Notes: generated by a model from the letters alone, not told the origin. Counted from the first letter of the stretch, positions 1-9,103 are shown. The stretch is 64,000 nt of DNA from Candidatus Hydrogenedentota bacterium (GCA_013359265.1 JABWCD010000004.1:1-64000); one strand, 5' to 3'. Program-made: numbers and translations.

Positions 1-394
1 AGTACCCTCCAAAGTGTTACTTCCACGGCCCGGCCCGATGAGCCGGACCGAATCCCTCGAAACAAAACCAGAGGATACAAAGGCAAACCGCGTGCCAGAT
101 TTTGGTCACGAACTGGAAGGTGTTGGCAGAATTGATGTTGCGTGACTTTTGTGACGAAGGAGAGTGCATCGATTGCTGCACAAATTGGAACACGCGGCGT
201 CATGCCGTGACATTTTTGGGCGCTGCGCGATTGTCACCGCAAAACTGCGGGCAATTCGCAATCGCGAAAACGTTGCCGGTAAAATCGAGTTCCCATGCGG
301 CGCGCCGCGAGTGCTGCCGATCGCGAATCCGAGAGTTGGGGGGAGGCGGATTCGGTGAAGCGCTTCGATATCCGCCCGAAGGATTTTGTTTAAC
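1..394. other. Upstream non-coding stretch
   Basis: No convincing gene lies here. Open frames exist, for example at 102-398, but they have no ribosome binding site and a composition that fits no protein family I know. A G+C-rich imperfect inverted repeat lies near 30-50 and has no T-run after it. The last bases carry the ribosome binding site of the permease that follows (AAGGA at 379-383). I could not pick out a promoter with confidence. Confidence 0.5.
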
Positions 395-1660
395 GTGACC
401 AGTTACATCGCGCTCGCAATCTTCATCGCCGCGTACACGTTCTTCTTCATCCTTCCGACCTGGCGCAGCGTGGTCGCTTCCGTTGCGGCGACCCTGCTGC
501 TGTTGACCGGTTGCCTCACTGGATGGCAGGCGTTTACCGCCATCAATTGGAACGTCATGGGCATCTTCGTGGGAACGCTGATGCTCGCCGAGGCCTTCAT
601 CGAAAGCAGGGCCCCTGCATACTTCGCGGAGGCAATCGTCAACAAGGCCCCGAACACGGCGTGGGCGTTGTTGTTCATTTGCATGCTCACGAGTTTTTTG
701 TCCGTGTTTATCGAAAACGTTGCGACCGTTCTCATTGTCGCGCCGATTGCGCTTACGCTCGCGAAGAAGCTGAACATTGTTCCGATCAACATGATGATCG
801 GCATCGCGATATGCAGCAATCTACAGGGCACCGCGACGCTCATCGGCGATCCGCCGAGCATGCTTCTGGGCGGCTACGCGAAGATGACCTTTGTCGACTT
901 CTTCGTCTACAAGGGGAAACCCAGCATCTTCTTCGCCGTCGAGCTGGGGGCGATTGTATCGTTCGTGGTGCTGTACTTCGTGTTCTTCAGGCACAAGGAG
1001 AAGCAAGAACTCGTTGCGGTAGAGAACGTGAAATCGTGGCTTCCTACCGGAATGCTGGTCACTCTCATCATCGCGCTTGCTGCGTCTTCGTTCTTTGACA
1101 CGGGCTTTAGTTACGCGGCGGGCGTCATTTGCATGGTCTACGGCGTCGCCGCGCTGGCCTGGCACGCGACCGCGAACCAAGGAAGTGTGCGCGCCACCGT
1201 CAAAGGTCTCGACTGGGACACGACCGTCTTTCTCATGGCGATCTTCATCATCGTGGGTAGTCTTACCGAGGCCGGATGGACGGACGCGCTGGCGAAGTGG
1301 CTTGCGGAACAGGTCGGCGCCAATGTCTTCGTCGGCTATACGCTCATCGTGTTCATCTCCGTGATCGTCTCCGCTTTCGTTGACAATGTCCCGTTCCTCG
1401 CGGCCATGCTTCCTGTTGCCGACAAACTTGCGCGGGAGGTTGGCGTGCCGCCGGAGCTCTTCATGTTTGGACTGCTCATCGGCGCGAGCCTCGGCGGAAA
1501 CGTCACGCCCGTCGGGGCGTCGGCCAACATTGTCGCGACGGGACTCATCCGAAAAGAGGGACATCCCGTGAGCCTCGCGCACTGGTTGAGAATCTCCATT
1601 CCGTTCACCATTGCCGCTGTCGTACCCGCGTACATTTTCATCTGGTTTGTTTGGCGCTGA
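395..1660 (+). CDS. ArsB/NhaD-type (SLC13-like) membrane permease
   Basis: This is a 421-residue polytopic membrane protein with about ten to twelve hydrophobic segments. It belongs to the ion transporter superfamily that includes ArsB, NhaD and SLC13 carriers, which export arsenite, exchange Na+ for H+ or move dicarboxylates. Seen directly: the family-type motif NVATVLIVAPIAL after the third helix, the re-entrant GDPPSMLLGG motif, and the mirrored DNVPFLAAMLP and SLGGNVTPVGASAN motifs in the second half. This two-fold internal symmetry is typical of the superfamily. Substrate cannot be read from the sequence. I chose GTG at 395 because AAGGA lies 11 bases upstream; a TTG at 386 is too close to it. 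No arsR or arsC gene is next to it, so an arsenic role is not supported by context. Confidence 0.85.
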   Translation: MTSYIALAIFIAAYTFFFILPTWRSVVASVAATLLLLTGCLTGWQAFTAINWNVMGIFVGTLMLAEAFIESRAPAYFAEAIVNKAPNTAWALLFICMLTSFLSVFIENVATVLIVAPIALTLAKKLNIVPINMMIGIAICSNLQGTATLIGDPPSMLLGGYAKMTFVDFFVYKGKPSIFFAVELGAIVSFVVLYFVFFRHKEKQELVAVENVKSWLPTGMLVTLIIALAASSFFDTGFSYAAGVICMVYGVAALAWHATANQGSVRATVKGLDWDTTVFLMAIFIIVGSLTEAGWTDALAKWLAEQVGANVFVGYTLIVFISVIVSAFVDNVPFLAAMLPVADKLAREVGVPPELFMFGLLIGASLGGNVTPVGASANIVATGLIRKEGHPVSLAHWLRISIPFTIAAVVPAYIFIWFVWR

Positions 1661-2182
1661 CCTGCGGCGCCGAGCTGCGGCAGCGCGGTTGGTTTTTTTG
1701 ACGGATTGACAGGTTTTCGTCAATGTGCTCCGTCAGCACCGCGCTCGTTTTCGCATTAGCCTCACGTATCGCGCTATGAAGACTCCATCCACGTGCTCCC
1801 TGCACAGGTTTGACTTCGACGCATTCCCACGGCGGTGCGAGACAGTTTCGAGGTCCCTCCACGTTACTCCCACGGAATGCGCGTGCGGCAACGAAGCGCG
1901 GGACATTACACGCGATTCTATTCGCGGACCTCTCCGAAGCGACTGATAGCTAGGAATTTCCGGCTGCGAGGCATTGCGTCCGAGGTCGCGAAGAGCCGCC
2001 CACCAGTTCTGAGATGATGCAACAGCCCGCACCTACGGTATGAGGTGTCGAGCGCATTGCGCCCCCCAACAGTCCTGCGTCATTTCCCCGAGTCGCTTCA
2101 TCCGCCGCGCGTCGCTGGCACGCTTCTTACTAAGACGGAACCGGCGCTTAGCAGGGGCGCCATGGAATGGAGAAGGTGACCG
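1661..2182. other. Intergenic region ahead of the polysaccharide locus
   Basis: The stretch has no gene that I can support; short open frames here lack ribosome binding sites and family similarity. It must carry the promoter of the polysaccharide operon, but I find no clear -35/-10 pair. A 21-base segment at 1855-1875 resembles bases 5-28, on the other side of the permease gene. The strong ribosome binding site GGAGAAGG at 2169-2176 serves the next gene. Confidence 0.5.
1664..1699 (+). terminator. Possible Rho-independent terminator of the permease gene
   Basis: A very G+C-rich stretch able to form a short imperfect stem begins just after the stop codon and is followed by seven T residues at 1693-1699. 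The stem contains a bulge, so the call is tentative. Confidence 0.4.
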
Positions 2183-3145
2183 ATGCGATTCGAATGTCCT
2201 GGGGCAGCGGGAATTCCCACACCGGCCCACCACGCTGAGACGGCAACCGTACGCGAGGGATTCAATCCTTTGTTTGCGATCGCGAAACACATTACGAACG
2301 ATACCTATCCCGGTGTCTCTCCAGACCCGCGGAACGCGTACCCGCGCGTTTCGCGGGCATCCCTAATTGAACTCGTAGCGGCACTCTGTGTTGTCGCCGC
2401 GATGTCCGGTTGCATCACGACGCCTCCACCGTCGGAATCGTTTCCTGTCGCGGCAGAGCCGAAAGTCGTGCTGCAACCCGGCGATGTATTGCAGGTGAAA
2501 TTCCTATATTGGCCTGAACTGAACGAGGAGAAACAGAGCATCCGGCCGGACGGAAAAATATCGCTCCAACTCGTGGGTGACGTACAAGCGCAGGGCCGGA
2601 CACCGGACGAACTGCGCAGCGACCTTCTCGGCCTCTACGAGGACAAGCTCATCGAGCCGGAAATCTCGGTAGTCGTCAATTCACTCGATAGTCACCGGGT
2701 CTATGTTACCGGCGAAGTACAAAACCCCGGTCTGGTCATGATCAACGGGCGGTTAACGGCGCTGGAGGCGATCATGCAGTCCGGCGGGTTCCTGAAGGAG
2801 AGTGCGAAGAAGCGAACGGTTGTGGTCGTGCGTCAACGCGAGGGCCAACAGTTCGCGACGACGCTCGATCTTCGCAAGGCACTCGAGGAGCCCGAGAGCG
2901 AGCCATTTCTGCTCGAACCTTACGATATGGTGTTCGTGCCCCCCACCAATATCGATCAAGTGGACCAGTTCGTCGAGCAGTACGTAAACCGGATCATACC
3001 GCGATCCGTCCATTGGGGCTTTCAGTATGACCTGAACGAACCGAGTTACTCGAACAACAATTTCGGTTCGCAGTTGTTGTCCACGGCGACGCAAATCAAC
3101 CAAGGCGCGGTCCAGCGCATGGGAGCAATCCAATCAACCAGGTAA
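2183..3145 (+). CDS. Polysaccharide export lipoprotein (Wza/GumB-like outer membrane channel)
   Basis: This 320-residue protein forms the outer-membrane channel through which the polysaccharide leaves. A hydrophobic segment (about residues 61-76) ends in the lipobox MSGC, with Cys77 as the acylated residue. A poly-export domain follows, starting QPGDVLQVKF and continuing through SIRPDGKISL, then an SLBB-type domain (VYVTGEVQNPG, about residues 170-240). The N-terminal tail before the signal segment is unusually long. ATG 2183 has GGAGAAGG six bases upstream, and no better start lies closer to the signal. The gene overlaps the next one by a single base (TAATG), so the channel and the chain-length protein are probably translated together. 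It is the first gene of the locus. Confidence 0.88.
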   Translation: MRFECPGAAGIPTPAHHAETATVREGFNPLFAIAKHITNDTYPGVSPDPRNAYPRVSRASLIELVAALCVVAAMSGCITTPPPSESFPVAAEPKVVLQPGDVLQVKFLYWPELNEEKQSIRPDGKISLQLVGDVQAQGRTPDELRSDLLGLYEDKLIEPEISVVVNSLDSHRVYVTGEVQNPGLVMINGRLTALEAIMQSGGFLKESAKKRTVVVVRQREGQQFATTLDLRKALEEPESEPFLLEPYDMVFVPPTNIDQVDQFVEQYVNRIIPRSVHWGFQYDLNEPSYSNNNFGSQLLSTATQINQGAVQRMGAIQSTR

Positions 3146-4716
3146 TGAACAACTCGCTGCGGGACATGTTGTATCTCGTGTTCCGCCACAAGGTGAAGAT
3201 TGCGTCGGTGTCCGCCGTGGTCTTCGGGATGGTCGTGTTGTACACCTACCTTGTTCAAGAGGTGTACCGCTCGGAAGCGAAGCTGTTGATTCGACTCGGG
3301 CGCGAGAACTTGTCCGTAGACCCGACCGTATCCGGCCCGACGCTGTACCCGTCGCGCGATCGGGTGAATGAGGTGAATTCCGAGGTTTCAATTCTTCACA
3401 GCCGTGCGATCGCCGAGAAGGTCGTTGACAAACTCGGCGCCGAGACCTTCCTCGAAAAGCCGGACGAGTTGCTTGACGTTCAGCCGCCAGTCGCGGCGAT
3501 GGCCGACGCCCAGCGGGACTTGCGAAAAATTCGCCGTGAAGTGCGCGAAGCGGAAGAGACCGGCGCCGGCCTCATGGTTGCGCTCGATTTGAAGACGCCG
3601 CTTACGCCACGCGAACAGGCGGTGAAGGCCTTCATGGAAAACCTTGACGTGTCCGTCGAAGCAAAGACCGAAATAATCAACGTCACGTTCGACGCGCCGA
3701 GCCGGCCGCTTGCGCAGAGCGCGTTGGACGCGCTGCTTCAGTTCTATCTGGAGGAACACATTCGCGTGCACGCCGCTCAGGCGACGCCGCGGTTCTTCGA
3801 AGAGCAGACTGAATCGCTTCGCAACGAACTCGCCTCGCGCGAACAAACGCTCGACACGTTTCGCCGCGAAAACGGCATTACGACGATTGAACGGCAGAAG
3901 GAAGTCCTGCTGAACCAGATCGCAGGATTGGAGGAGCAACTCTCCAGTGCACAGGCCGACGGCATGGCGTCCGAAAAGCGCATCCACGCACTTGAGGCGT
4001 CGCTCGAGGGACGGTCGAAGACGCTCGAGATCAGCCGCACCACGGGGGTAACGAACTACGCGGCGGACGCCTTAAAGGAGAAGCTGCTCGATCTTCGGCT
4101 CAAGGAAACCGATCTCTCCGCGCGCTATCCGGAGACGCACCGGCCCTTGATCGACGTGCGGCAACAGATCAAGGAAGCGGAAGCGGCCTTGAAGAAGGAA
4201 AACGAAACGCACACGGAAATTACCACCGGCGTCGACGAGACGTACCAGCAAGTCCAACTTGCGTTAGTAAACGAGCGTGCACAACACGTCGCTCTCGACG
4301 CGCAACAGGCATCGATCTCCCGGGAACTCGACAAGCAGCGCGCGCAACTGGCGACGCTGGCGAGCCAGGAGATCGAACTACAGACGCTCGAGCGCGAAGT
4401 GGCCCTCGCGGAAAAGGACTACGAGCAGTATCGCGACAGCCTCCAGCGCGCGCGCATTTCGTCGGCGCTTGACATCGACAAGGTCTCGAATGTCAGCGTC
4501 GTCCAACCGGCGACGCTTCCCATGGACCCAGTGAAGCCGAACAAGCTGCTGAATCTCTTTCTCGGTGTTTTTCTCGCGATGTTCGCGGGCATCACGTTTG
4601 CTTTCGTGTTCGATTACTTCGATGACTCCGTCAATACGCCCCAGCAAGTGGAGCGTTGGGTCGGTGTGCCGGTGCTTGTCACCGTGTCGAAAAAGGAGTT
4701 CAAAGCATGTATTTAA
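3145..4716 (+). CDS. Wzz/GumC-type polysaccharide chain-length determinant
   Basis: This 523-residue inner-membrane polysaccharide co-polymerase sets polymer length and links the inner membrane to the export channel. It has a transmembrane segment near residues 14-33 and a second near 470-490, with a long periplasmic coiled-coil region between them that is rich in Glu, Lys and Gln. Just before the second segment is the proline-rich stretch PATLPMDPVKPNK, a hallmark of Wzz proteins. Unlike Wzc, it has no kinase domain fused at the C-terminus; the kinase-like part is a separate gene two places downstream. That split, with an ExeA-like ATPase between, is the arrangement known from exosortase-linked exopolysaccharide loci. 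It overlaps the ATPase gene by 10 bases. Confidence 0.88.
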   Translation: MNNSLRDMLYLVFRHKVKIASVSAVVFGMVVLYTYLVQEVYRSEAKLLIRLGRENLSVDPTVSGPTLYPSRDRVNEVNSEVSILHSRAIAEKVVDKLGAETFLEKPDELLDVQPPVAAMADAQRDLRKIRREVREAEETGAGLMVALDLKTPLTPREQAVKAFMENLDVSVEAKTEIINVTFDAPSRPLAQSALDALLQFYLEEHIRVHAAQATPRFFEEQTESLRNELASREQTLDTFRRENGITTIERQKEVLLNQIAGLEEQLSSAQADGMASEKRIHALEASLEGRSKTLEISRTTGVTNYAADALKEKLLDLRLKETDLSARYPETHRPLIDVRQQIKEAEAALKKENETHTEITTGVDETYQQVQLALVNERAQHVALDAQQASISRELDKQRAQLATLASQEIELQTLEREVALAEKDYEQYRDSLQRARISSALDIDKVSNVSVVQPATLPMDPVKPNKLLNLFLGVFLAMFAGITFAFVFDYFDDSVNTPQQVERWVGVPVLVTVSKKEFKACI

Positions 4717-5765
4717 GTTACTACGGGTTCAACAAGGAACCGTTCCACATTACGCCGGACCCGGACTTCTTCTTCATGAGTCCGAGCCACAAGGAAGCGC
4801 TTGCTGCGGTCGTGTATGGCGTGGAAAAGGGCCTCGGCTTTGTCGCGATGACCGGTGAAGTCGGCACAGGCAAGACCACAATCCTGCGCGCCTATCTCGA
4901 GCGCATCCGCCGGACGCGTATTCGTCCCATCTTCATGTTCAATCCGAACCTTACGTTCGAGGCGTTGTTGGTGCACCTTCTCCACGAACTGGGTATTGAC
5001 GGACGCGGCAAGTCGGAGCGCTGGATGCTGCACTACCTGATGCGCTCGCTGGTGCATGAAGTGGGCAAAGACAAACGCGTCGTGCTCATCATTGACGAAG
5101 CGCAGCACATGCCGAACCAGACGCTTGAGAAACTGCGCCTGATTTCGAATCTCGAAACCATGGACTACAAGCTCATGCAGATGGTCCTCGTGGGTCAGCC
5201 GGAATTGGATGTGAAGCTGGCCGACTACTCGATGCGCCAGATTCGGCAGCGCATCGCGGTGCGCGCCAAGCTCCGCGCGCTGACGCCCAAGGAAGGCATC
5301 GAATACATTCGCCATCGCGTTTCACACGCGGGCGGCAAGCCCGACGCCGTCTTTACGCCTCAGGCGATGAAGGCCATTGTCAAAGCCGCGGAAGGGTATC
5401 CGCGCTCGATCAACATCATGTGCGACAACGCGCTGGTCAGCGGGCTTGGCTATCAGTGCAAGCCCATCACGCCGAGAATTGCCCGCGAAGTCATCCGCGA
5501 GTTCAAGGGCGGCCGCGCGATGCCAAACCTGCGTTGGGTTGGCGCTGCGTGCGCGGGCGCGGCGATTGCCTCGGCGTGCTTCGCCGTCCCGATGTTCTGG
5601 AGTCCGTCGCAGACGGAGGCCGCCACGGCCGGCATTCGCGAAGTCGCGCACGCCGCCGCGCTGGCGCCCATTCCGGAAACGCCGGCGCTGAACGCGGCTG
5701 GCACAGCGACCATCGTACCAGCGGCGAACGGCGCAATCGCCCTGCAGGAAGAGGTGTCTGAATGA
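4707..5765 (+). CDS. ExeA-like AAA ATPase of exopolysaccharide loci
   Basis: This 352-residue ATPase resembles ExeA/GspA and the ATPase found next to chain-length proteins in exosortase-type polysaccharide loci. It has a Walker A motif, GEVGTGKTT, near residue 49 and a Walker B motif, VVLIIDEAQHM. An arginine-rich stretch (MRQIRQRIAVRAKL) follows, as in AAA sensor regions. A hydrophobic segment near residues 273-292 suggests a single membrane anchor, followed by an Ala/Pro-rich tail that is probably periplasmic. ATG 4707 has AAGGAG at 4693-4698 and gives the family-typical start MYLSYYGFNKEPF. The gene overlaps its neighbours on both sides (10 and 4 bases). Its exact role in export is unknown; energising or assembling the machinery is an inference. 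Confidence 0.87.
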   Translation: MYLSYYGFNKEPFHITPDPDFFFMSPSHKEALAAVVYGVEKGLGFVAMTGEVGTGKTTILRAYLERIRRTRIRPIFMFNPNLTFEALLVHLLHELGIDGRGKSERWMLHYLMRSLVHEVGKDKRVVLIIDEAQHMPNQTLEKLRLISNLETMDYKLMQMVLVGQPELDVKLADYSMRQIRQRIAVRAKLRALTPKEGIEYIRHRVSHAGGKPDAVFTPQAMKAIVKAAEGYPRSINIMCDNALVSGLGYQCKPITPRIAREVIREFKGGRAMPNLRWVGAACAGAAIASACFAVPMFWSPSQTEAATAGIREVAHAAALAPIPETPALNAAGTATIVPAANGAIALQEEVSE

Positions 5766-6484
5766 GCCGAATCTACGAAGCGCTCGAGTTCGCCGGCGTC
5801 GCGCCGATTGACGAACCGATCACCGAGATCAACTTTAACGTCTCTTTGCCGCCAACGGCGGAGGGATTTGAAGAGAAGTTGATCGGACTCTATACGCGAA
5901 TCGACGCGTTGATCGAAAACCGGGGCGGCAAGATCGTTTCGTTTGCCGGTCTTGGCGACGACGAAGCCAGCGCGACGTATGTCATGGAGATGGCGCGCGT
6001 GGGGGCGACGAAGCTTGGGAGACGTGTCCTCGTCCTGGCGACGTGTCATTCCGGGTGCGCGCGCAAGCTGTTCGAAAGCGGCCTGACGCGCGGGTGGGAG
6101 AATATCTCGTACAGTGCGCGTTCCATCAACGATATCGTTTACCGAATAAACGAGCCGCCCATCGCGATCAGCCAGCTCAACGCGAAGCGCGAGACGCTGC
6201 CGGCGTTGCTGGCGTCGCCCCGCGTGCTCAATACGCTGCGGCTCATGCGAAAGCGCTACGACTGGATATTCATCGATACGCCGGCCATTGGAAAAGGGAT
6301 GGACGCCGGCCTGGTGGCGCCCCTTGCCGATGGAACGGTCGTCATCGTCAATGCAGGCGGCGTGCGCTGGCAAGTGCTTCGTCACGCGGTCACGCAGCTA
6401 ACGGCCCAGCAAGGCAATGTCCTGGGAGTCGCGCTGAACAATCGTCGCTACGAGATTCCTGATTTCGTTTACCGAAAGCTCTAA
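5762..6484 (+). CDS. BY-kinase (CpsD/Wzc-C)-like protein with a degenerate P-loop
   Basis: This 240-residue protein sits where the cytoplasmic tyrosine autokinase of such loci normally lies and keeps the start MSRIYEALE. It has a Walker A'-like WIFIDTPAIGKGMDAG stretch and the C-terminal order seen in CpsD/MinD-type proteins. Where the Walker A motif (GxxxxGKS/T) should be, residues 61-72 read SFAGLGDDEASA: the lysine and the last glycine are missing. No tyrosine cluster ends the protein; only two Tyr are near the C-terminus. It is therefore unlikely to bind ATP in the usual way and may be a regulatory pseudokinase that binds the chain-length protein. The start overlaps the ATPase stop (ATGA). 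Confidence 0.72.
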   Translation: MSRIYEALEFAGVAPIDEPITEINFNVSLPPTAEGFEEKLIGLYTRIDALIENRGGKIVSFAGLGDDEASATYVMEMARVGATKLGRRVLVLATCHSGCARKLFESGLTRGWENISYSARSINDIVYRINEPPIAISQLNAKRETLPALLASPRVLNTLRLMRKRYDWIFIDTPAIGKGMDAGLVAPLADGTVVIVNAGGVRWQVLRHAVTQLTAQQGNVLGVALNNRRYEIPDFVYRKL

Positions 6485-6513
6485 CGCTCACTTCTGCACG
6501 GGGAGATGTAGGC

Positions 6514-7053
6514 ATGGTTGCTAAACCACAAACGGATTCGGCCTTGGTGCGCCTCTATCGCTTGATGGCGCGCGTTCGCGAGGAGGAGAAGGCGCAGGCG
6601 ACGGGCTTGCTGAACAGCGAGGCGTTTGAAGAGCAACTCTGTCTCGAACGGTCGCGCACCGATCGGTCGGGGCAGCCGTTCGTGCTCATCGTGTTCAACA
6701 TCCAATTTTCGCAGAGCGACGAATCGATGCACGCGGCGGAGCGGGCCCTGGCCGCTGCGCTGCTCGAACGTACGCGCGTGTGCGACGCCAAGGGATACTA
6801 CGGCGACCAGATCGCCGCCATTCTTCCGTACACCACGAAGGCCGGCGCGACAAATATTCTTGAACCGCTCGAGTTCATTTTTCGGCGCAAGCTTGCGGAG
6901 GCGGGCATCGAGTCCCTTCCCGCGCCGAAGCTGACATTTGCAGTCTACGAGTATCCCGATGACGAACGCACGAATCTCGGTTCGCGCGCGCTCCGTGGGC
7001 GGCATTCGGTTGCGAGCAGCCCGATCAAGATGAGGCTCCACCATGTCTCATAA
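6514..7053 (+). CDS. Degenerate GGDEF-like protein
   Basis: This 179-residue soluble protein probably has the fold of a diguanylate cyclase domain without its catalytic signature. The region FVLIVFNIQFSQSD resembles the first strand of GGDEF domains, and RVCDAKGYYGDQIAAILPYT aligns with the usual R-x-GGDEF-x-x-LLP segment, but the GG(D/E)EF loop is replaced by YYGDQ. Synthesis of cyclic di-GMP is therefore not expected; binding of a nucleotide or partner is possible. The call rests on pattern recognition only. The gene overlaps the priming sugar transferase gene by 11 bases, so it is probably translated with it and may regulate the priming step. GG-A-GA at 6501-6506 is its ribosome binding site. 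Confidence 0.55.
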   Translation: MVAKPQTDSALVRLYRLMARVREEEKAQATGLLNSEAFEEQLCLERSRTDRSGQPFVLIVFNIQFSQSDESMHAAERALAAALLERTRVCDAKGYYGDQIAAILPYTTKAGATNILEPLEFIFRRKLAEAGIESLPAPKLTFAVYEYPDDERTNLGSRALRGRHSVASSPIKMRLHHVS

Positions 7054-7753
7054 CTACGAACTCGCGCAGGAGACCCTGCCACCGTGGAACTCCCTTGAAT
7101 TTCCGCAGGCGGAGAACGTGTCGTCGGAAAACGGTCATGCGTTGTTTGCGCGACCGTTTCCCATGTGGAAGCGCGCGATGGACGTCATTGGGGCGCTTTT
7201 GGGGCTCGCGCTATTCGCGCCGCTCATGATTGCAATTGCGATCGCGATAAAGGCAACGTCGAAAGGCCCGGTCTTTTTCAAGCAGAAGCGCGGCGGCATG
7301 GGTGGAAAGACATTTCACCTGTTCAAGTTCCGCAGCATGGCAACCGACGCCGAAGCGCGCAAAGCCGATCTCATGAAGTTCAACGAGCGCAGCGGTGTTG
7401 CATTCAAAATGACAAACGACCCGCGCGTGACCGCAATCGGCAAGGTGATTCGCAAGACCAGCCTGGACGAACTGCCGCAACTCTTTAACGTGTTGCTCGG
7501 CGACATGAGCATCGTCGGGCCGCGCCCGCTTCCGGTCAACGAGGAGGACGGCTATTCCGTGTGGCACTGGCGCCGCCTGGACGTCAAGCCGGGGCTGACG
7601 TGCATCTGGCAGGTCACCGCCCGTCACGACCGCGATTTCGATCGCTGGGTACGCCTCGATCTTGAGTACATCCAGAAGTGCTCCTTCTGGCTGGACGTTT
7701 CCCTGATTCTCCGCACGATTCCCGCCGTGTTGCTGCAACGCGGCGCGCACTAG
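7043..7753 (+). CDS. Priming sugar transferase (undecaprenyl-phosphate sugar-1-phosphate transferase)
   Basis: This 236-residue member of the bacterial sugar transferase family (WbaP/WcaJ/EpsL C-terminal type) moves a sugar-1-phosphate from a nucleotide sugar to undecaprenyl phosphate, the first step of repeat-unit synthesis. It has a hydrophobic hairpin near residues 42-65 after the basic MWKRAMDV start. The FKFRSM motif, the KTSLDELPQLFNVL motif with its catalytic DE, and SIVGPRPLP all follow in order. The large N-terminal membrane domain of WbaP is absent, so this is the short catalytic form. The likely substrate sugar cannot be read from the sequence. Confidence 0.92.
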   Translation: MSHNYELAQETLPPWNSLEFPQAENVSSENGHALFARPFPMWKRAMDVIGALLGLALFAPLMIAIAIAIKATSKGPVFFKQKRGGMGGKTFHLFKFRSMATDAEARKADLMKFNERSGVAFKMTNDPRVTAIGKVIRKTSLDELPQLFNVLLGDMSIVGPRPLPVNEEDGYSVWHWRRLDVKPGLTCIWQVTARHDRDFDRWVRLDLEYIQKCSFWLDVSLILRTIPAVLLQRGAH

Positions 7754-7780
7754 TTCCCAAACGAAGCGAGTACGACGAGC

Positions 7781-9103
7781 ATGGGCCGAGCGGCCGACAT
7801 AGGGCTTCGCATTTCCCGTTGCGCGGGATGGACCGAACGCGTCCTTGCGCGTGCGCCGCGCCGCGTGCCGAATAGCGTATTGAGCGTCGCGGACCAGGTT
7901 GTCGCCAGCGCCACCACGTTTGTAACGGGGGTGCTGATTGGCCGGGTGTGCACCAAAGAAGAATTCGGGCTGTACACGGTCGGATTCAGCTTGCTCACTG
8001 TGCTGATGGCCGTTCAGGCCTCGCTTATCGCGACACCGTTCATGATTCGATATCCGCGGCTGACGGGCGACGACGGCCGGCGCTTTGCCGGCAGCTCGTT
8101 TGCGCACCAGTGCGCGTTTGCGGCGGTCGTCTCGGCGCTGGTCTTAATTTCGGGGTTGTCATGCTTCGGACACAATCCGGCGCTCGCGCAAACCATCAGC
8201 GCGCTGGGGGCCGCACTCGCTTTCCTGCTGCTCCGCGATTATGTGCGGCAGAACTGCTTTGCGCGGCTGGCGTATGCAAAGGCGCTGCTGTTGGACGTCT
8301 TGCTTGCGGCGCTCCAGATCGTAGGTTTGGTTGCGTTGTATCTGACGGGTGCGCTTCATAGCTGGTCCGCGTTCCTCGTGCTTGGCATGTCCTCCGCGGT
8401 CACCGCATTCCATTGGTTCATCGTGACGCGCCACGAACGCATTGTTACGCGAAGCGCCATCGCGGAGGACTTCGCGCGGAATTGGACCGCCGGTAAATGG
8501 CTGCTTGCCAGCGGCGTCGCGTGGGCGCTGAGCATGAATCTCTATGCGTGGATTGTCGCCGGCTTTCATGGAGCGGCGATGGCCGGCACATGGGCGGCCG
8601 CACTCGGCGTTATGACCCTGATCAATCCGCTGATGCTTGGCGTCCAGAACTACCTCGGCCCTCGCATCATGCACGCGCGAGCGGATGGGGGAGTGCGGCG
8701 TCTTCAACGTGTCGTGCGGGACTCGGCGATCGCGTTCTGCGGGATGCTGTTGGTCTTCACCGGTGCGATGGCGATTGCCGGCGACTCGCTTGTCACGCTC
8801 GTTTACGGCGCAAAGTATGCGGGAAACGGCTTGCTGGTAGTCCTGCTATCGCTTAATGCAGCCGTGCTCACGGTTGGCTTCGTAGTGTCGCGGGGGTTGT
8901 TTGCGCTCGAGCTTGCCCGTATCGATTTCTACGTGAACTTCATTGCGCTGGCCAGTTTCCTCTTGATCGGCGTTGCACTTGTTCGCTGGAGCGGCCCAGT
9001 TGGCGCGGCAGCGGCGCAACTCATCACAAACTCCGCAGCTACGGCGATCAGGTCTGCCGCATTTGCCAATGCGAGCGGCCGTTTGGCGAGGGAGGCCGCA
9101 TGA
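7781..9103 (+). CDS. Polysaccharide flippase (Wzx-like)
   Basis: This 440-residue membrane protein has about twelve hydrophobic segments and fits the MATE/MOP superfamily lipid-linked oligosaccharide flippases. The start SVLSVADQVVASATTFVTGVL and the segment KEEFGLYTVG are typical of the first two helices, where many relatives have the pattern G-x-x-x-x-G. It would turn undecaprenyl-linked repeat units to the periplasmic side. It lies between the priming transferase and the ligase/polymerase, overlapping the latter by 4 bases. Sequence in this family drifts quickly, so the identification rests on topology and position. Confidence 0.8.
   Translation: MGRAADIGLRISRCAGWTERVLARAPRRVPNSVLSVADQVVASATTFVTGVLIGRVCTKEEFGLYTVGFSLLTVLMAVQASLIATPFMIRYPRLTGDDGRRFAGSSFAHQCAFAAVVSALVLISGLSCFGHNPALAQTISALGAALAFLLLRDYVRQNCFARLAYAKALLLDVLLAALQIVGLVALYLTGALHSWSAFLVLGMSSAVTAFHWFIVTRHERIVTRSAIAEDFARNWTAGKWLLASGVAWALSMNLYAWIVAGFHGAAMAGTWAAALGVMTLINPLMLGVQNYLGPRIMHARADGGVRRLQRVVRDSAIAFCGMLLVFTGAMAIAGDSLVTLVYGAKYAGNGLLVVLLSLNAAVLTVGFVVSRGLFALELARIDFYVNFIALASFLLIGVALVRWSGPVGAAAAQLITNSAATAIRSAAFANASGRLAREAA

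Noticed and set aside
102-398. 98-codon open frame in the first intergenic region
   Set aside because: No ribosome binding site, no family similarity, and it overlaps the permease start.
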